A DNA stretch of 64,000 nt from the NCBI RefSeq assembly GCF_018449635.1, contig NZ_JAAVUV010000002.1:372001-436000 (forward strand), written 5' to 3'. The notes below the pieces were generated by a model. It saw only the letters and a list, made by a program, of their open reading frames with translations, ran no database searches and had not been told where the DNA came from. The stretch is from Caballeronia sp. dw_276. GTDB taxonomy: Bacteria; Pseudomonadota; Gammaproteobacteria; Burkholderiales; Burkholderiaceae. The position numbers and the translations under genes were made by a program. Of the stretch, positions 62,609-64,000 are shown in pieces. Position 1 is the first letter of the stretch, and each line of letters opens with the position of its first letter.

Positions 62609-63676
62609 TCAGACCGTCTCGCGTTCAACGATCTGAAAGCCCACATCAGTCACGCTCGCGTGCTGAACGCCTTTCAGGCGTGCGAGCAAACACTGCGCGG
62701 CGTTGAGTCCTATGTGTGTGCCGTCCACGCGTACGGTCGTAAGCGTGGGGGTTGTCTCCGACGCGAATTCGAGGTCGCCAAATCCGCAGATGGCCAGTTG
62801 CAATGGGACGTCGATACCCAGCCGTTTTGCTTCGCCAAGCACGCCGATGGCAAGCAGATCCGAGCCGCAAAACACGGCATCGAGACGAGGCATGCGTGCA
62901 AGCAATTCCGGCAACGCGGCTTTGCCAACGGATACCGAACTCGGCGGCGCGACGATCACTTCGGCTATGTCGTGAATTCCCTCACTCGCGAGGCGCGCGC
63001 GAAAACCGGTAATGCGCGCGATCGCGCGGTCGTCGTTGGCGGATACGAGGCCTGGATGCCGGGCGCCTCGCGCAATGAAGCGTTCGGCCACCGCAACGCC
63101 CACCTGATAATGCGAGAACCCCACCAGCATATCGATGGGCGTGTCCGTCATGTCCCATGTCTCGACAATCGGAATGCCGACGTTGCGCAACCGTTCCCGC
63201 AACGAATCCGTATGCGCGACGCCCGTGAGCAACACACCTTCGGGACGCCGGCTCAGCACGGCGTCGAGCAGCGTTTCTTCGCTGGTGTCGCTATAGCCGC
63301 TCAGCGCCAGAAGCACCTGATAGCCGGCCTTCGACATCGTCTCGCTGAAGACCTGAATCGTCTCCGAGAATAACGAATGCGCGATAGTCGGCACGATGGC
63401 CGCGATCAGCCGGGACTTTGATGAAGACAATCCACCCGCAAGCCGGTTCGGCACATAGCCCAGCTTCTGCACGACTTGCCGCACACGCTCGAGCGTTTCG
63501 GGCGCGACCGTTTCAGGACTGTTGAATACGCGCGAAACGGTGATGGGCGACACGCCCGCGGCCGTGGCGACATCGGTGATCCGCAATCCCTTCGGGCCGC
63601 CGCGAGTTCGCTTGACGCGTGTCGCGTCACTGGCGGCGCTATCGATGTAAAGTGCGGCGGGCTTGTCGTTCGGCAT
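62609..63676 (-). CDS. LacI-family transcriptional regulator (GntR-like)
   Basis: A 355-residue regulator. An Arg/Gly-rich N-terminal tail of 30 residues precedes the helix-turn-helix (LRITDVATAAGVSPITVSRVF, 31-51) and hinge (PNRLAGGLSS). The effector domain fills the rest. It resembles GntR-type regulators of gluconate or sugar-acid genes. It follows an MFS transporter gene by 52 bp on the same strand, and the pair may be one transcription unit. It is also a candidate, though distant, for the operator at 21364. Confidence 0.87.
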   Translation of the reverse strand: MPNDKPAALYIDSAASDATRVKRTRGGPKGLRITDVATAAGVSPITVSRVFNSPETVAPETLERVRQVVQKLGYVPNRLAGGLSSSKSRLIAAIVPTIAHSLFSETIQVFSETMSKAGYQVLLALSGYSDTSEETLLDAVLSRRPEGVLLTGVAHTDSLRERLRNVGIPIVETWDMTDTPIDMLVGFSHYQVGVAVAERFIARGARHPGLVSANDDRAIARITGFRARLASEGIHDIAEVIVAPPSSVSVGKAALPELLARMPRLDAVFCGSDLLAIGVLGEAKRLGIDVPLQLAICGFGDLEFASETTPTLTTVRVDGTHIGLNAAQCLLARLKGVQHASVTDVGFQIVERETV

Positions 63677-63728
63677 GATTCACTGGAGCTGAAAAGTTCG
63701 ATGCCGCCATTGTAGTTTGACCCCGACG

Positions 63729-64000
63729 CTAAGCCACTTCGGCGCGCCGCTCGCGGTGGCCGTCCACTTGATCGCGACGCTCACGCCGCATCAGGATCAG
63801 CGTGACAATACCGAACGTAAAGAGACAGGCAGCCGGAATCAGCATGGGCGCTTTTGTGCTGCCGCTCGCCTGCCTGACCCAAGGCACGAGATTCTGCGCA
63901 ATAAAACCACCCACGTTCCCCAGCGAATTGATCGCTGCAATCCCGGCCGCCGCACGCGCGCCGGTCAGGAACTTGGGCGGTAGCGTCCAGAAGCACGGCA
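63729..64000 (-). CDS. MFS transporter (anion:cation symporter family), 3' part
   Basis: The last 90 codons of a transporter whose start lies outside the window. The readable sequence runs CFWTLPPKFLTGARAAAG, then INSLGNVGGFIAQNLVPW, and a final helix (LIPAACLFTFGIVTLILM). This matches helices 10-12 of ACS-family carriers for tartrate, glucarate, phthalate or galactonate. The gene is cut by the right window edge rather than broken. Its neighbour, a LacI-type regulator, supports sugar-acid uptake. Confidence 0.78.
   Translation of the reverse strand, partial: PCFWTLPPKFLTGARAAAGIAAINSLGNVGGFIAQNLVPWVRQASGSTKAPMLIPAACLFTFGIVTLILMRRERRDQVDGHRERRAEVA

Noticed and set aside
1..64000. CRISPR arrays, tRNA or rRNA genes, insertion sequences
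   Set aside because: No regularly spaced repeats, no cloverleaf or rRNA-like sequence, and no transposase ORF or terminal repeats were noticed by eye. A tRNAscan or repeat search would be decisive.

Overview
The window is chromosomal DNA of high GC from a soil- or plant-type betaproteobacterium, most likely Burkholderiaceae (Paraburkholderia/Caballeronia-like). This rests on the LexA-controlled imuA-imuB-dnaE2 cassette, the dense mix of LysR, LacI, MarR, AraC, MocR and AcoR regulators, the many ABC and MFS transporters, and the protein sequences themselves. No rRNA, tRNA, IS element, integrase or CRISPR array was seen. Genes are tightly packed and mostly intact. Only the last gene is cut by the window edge. 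Layout: (1) 0.2-6.5 kb: a DUF72 gene diverges from the SOS mutagenesis operon imuA-imuB-dnaE2, with a perfect CTGT-N8-ACAG LexA box. A lipoprotein gene follows. (2) 7.5-14.1 kb: a catabolic/uptake cluster of NitT/TauT-type ABC transporter, Rieske oxygenase and 8-oxoguanine deaminase-like amidohydrolase, with a divergent LacI regulator and a 20-bp inverted repeat between them. (3) 14.1-18.4 kb: an Old Yellow Enzyme - MFS - aldo/keto reductase operon with a divergent LysR regulator. (4) 18.5-21.3 kb: a Gfo/Idh/MocA protein with an unusual EWP motif, then an SDR gene divergent from its probable MarR repressor. (5) 21.3-26.2 kb: a five-gene operon of sugar-type ABC importer, phosphotriesterase-like hydrolase and GATase-like protein, behind a LacI-type operator. 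(6) 26.2-31.3 kb: penicillin acylase family protein, DUF2501 protein and an ABC exporter. (7) 31.6-35.9 kb: ECF sigma factor, probable membrane anti-sigma and Spy/CnrX-like sensor (each pair overlapping by 4 bp), then a DUF1800/DUF1501 pair of which DUF1501 has a Tat signal. (8) 36-50.5 kb: mixed housekeeping, signalling and accessory genes: isochorismatase, HxlR, threonine aldolase, AraC, two histidine kinases, a DHA2 efflux pump, GFA, MnmD, MocR and two GNATs. (9) 50.5-57.8 kb: a five-gene co-oriented aldehyde/oxygenase locus running ALDH, DUF779, AcoR, an AcoR-like protein without AAA+ domain, and an FAD monooxygenase with a fused NTF2-like domain. A good sigma-54 promoter and an enhancer-like inverted repeat lie upstream of the ALDH gene. 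(10) 58-62.4 kb: a four-gene membrane protein // lysozyme - membrane protein - DUF2235 hydrolase locus. This is the best candidate here for an undescribed system. (11) 62.6-64 kb: a second LacI regulator and the 3' end of an ACS-type MFS transporter.
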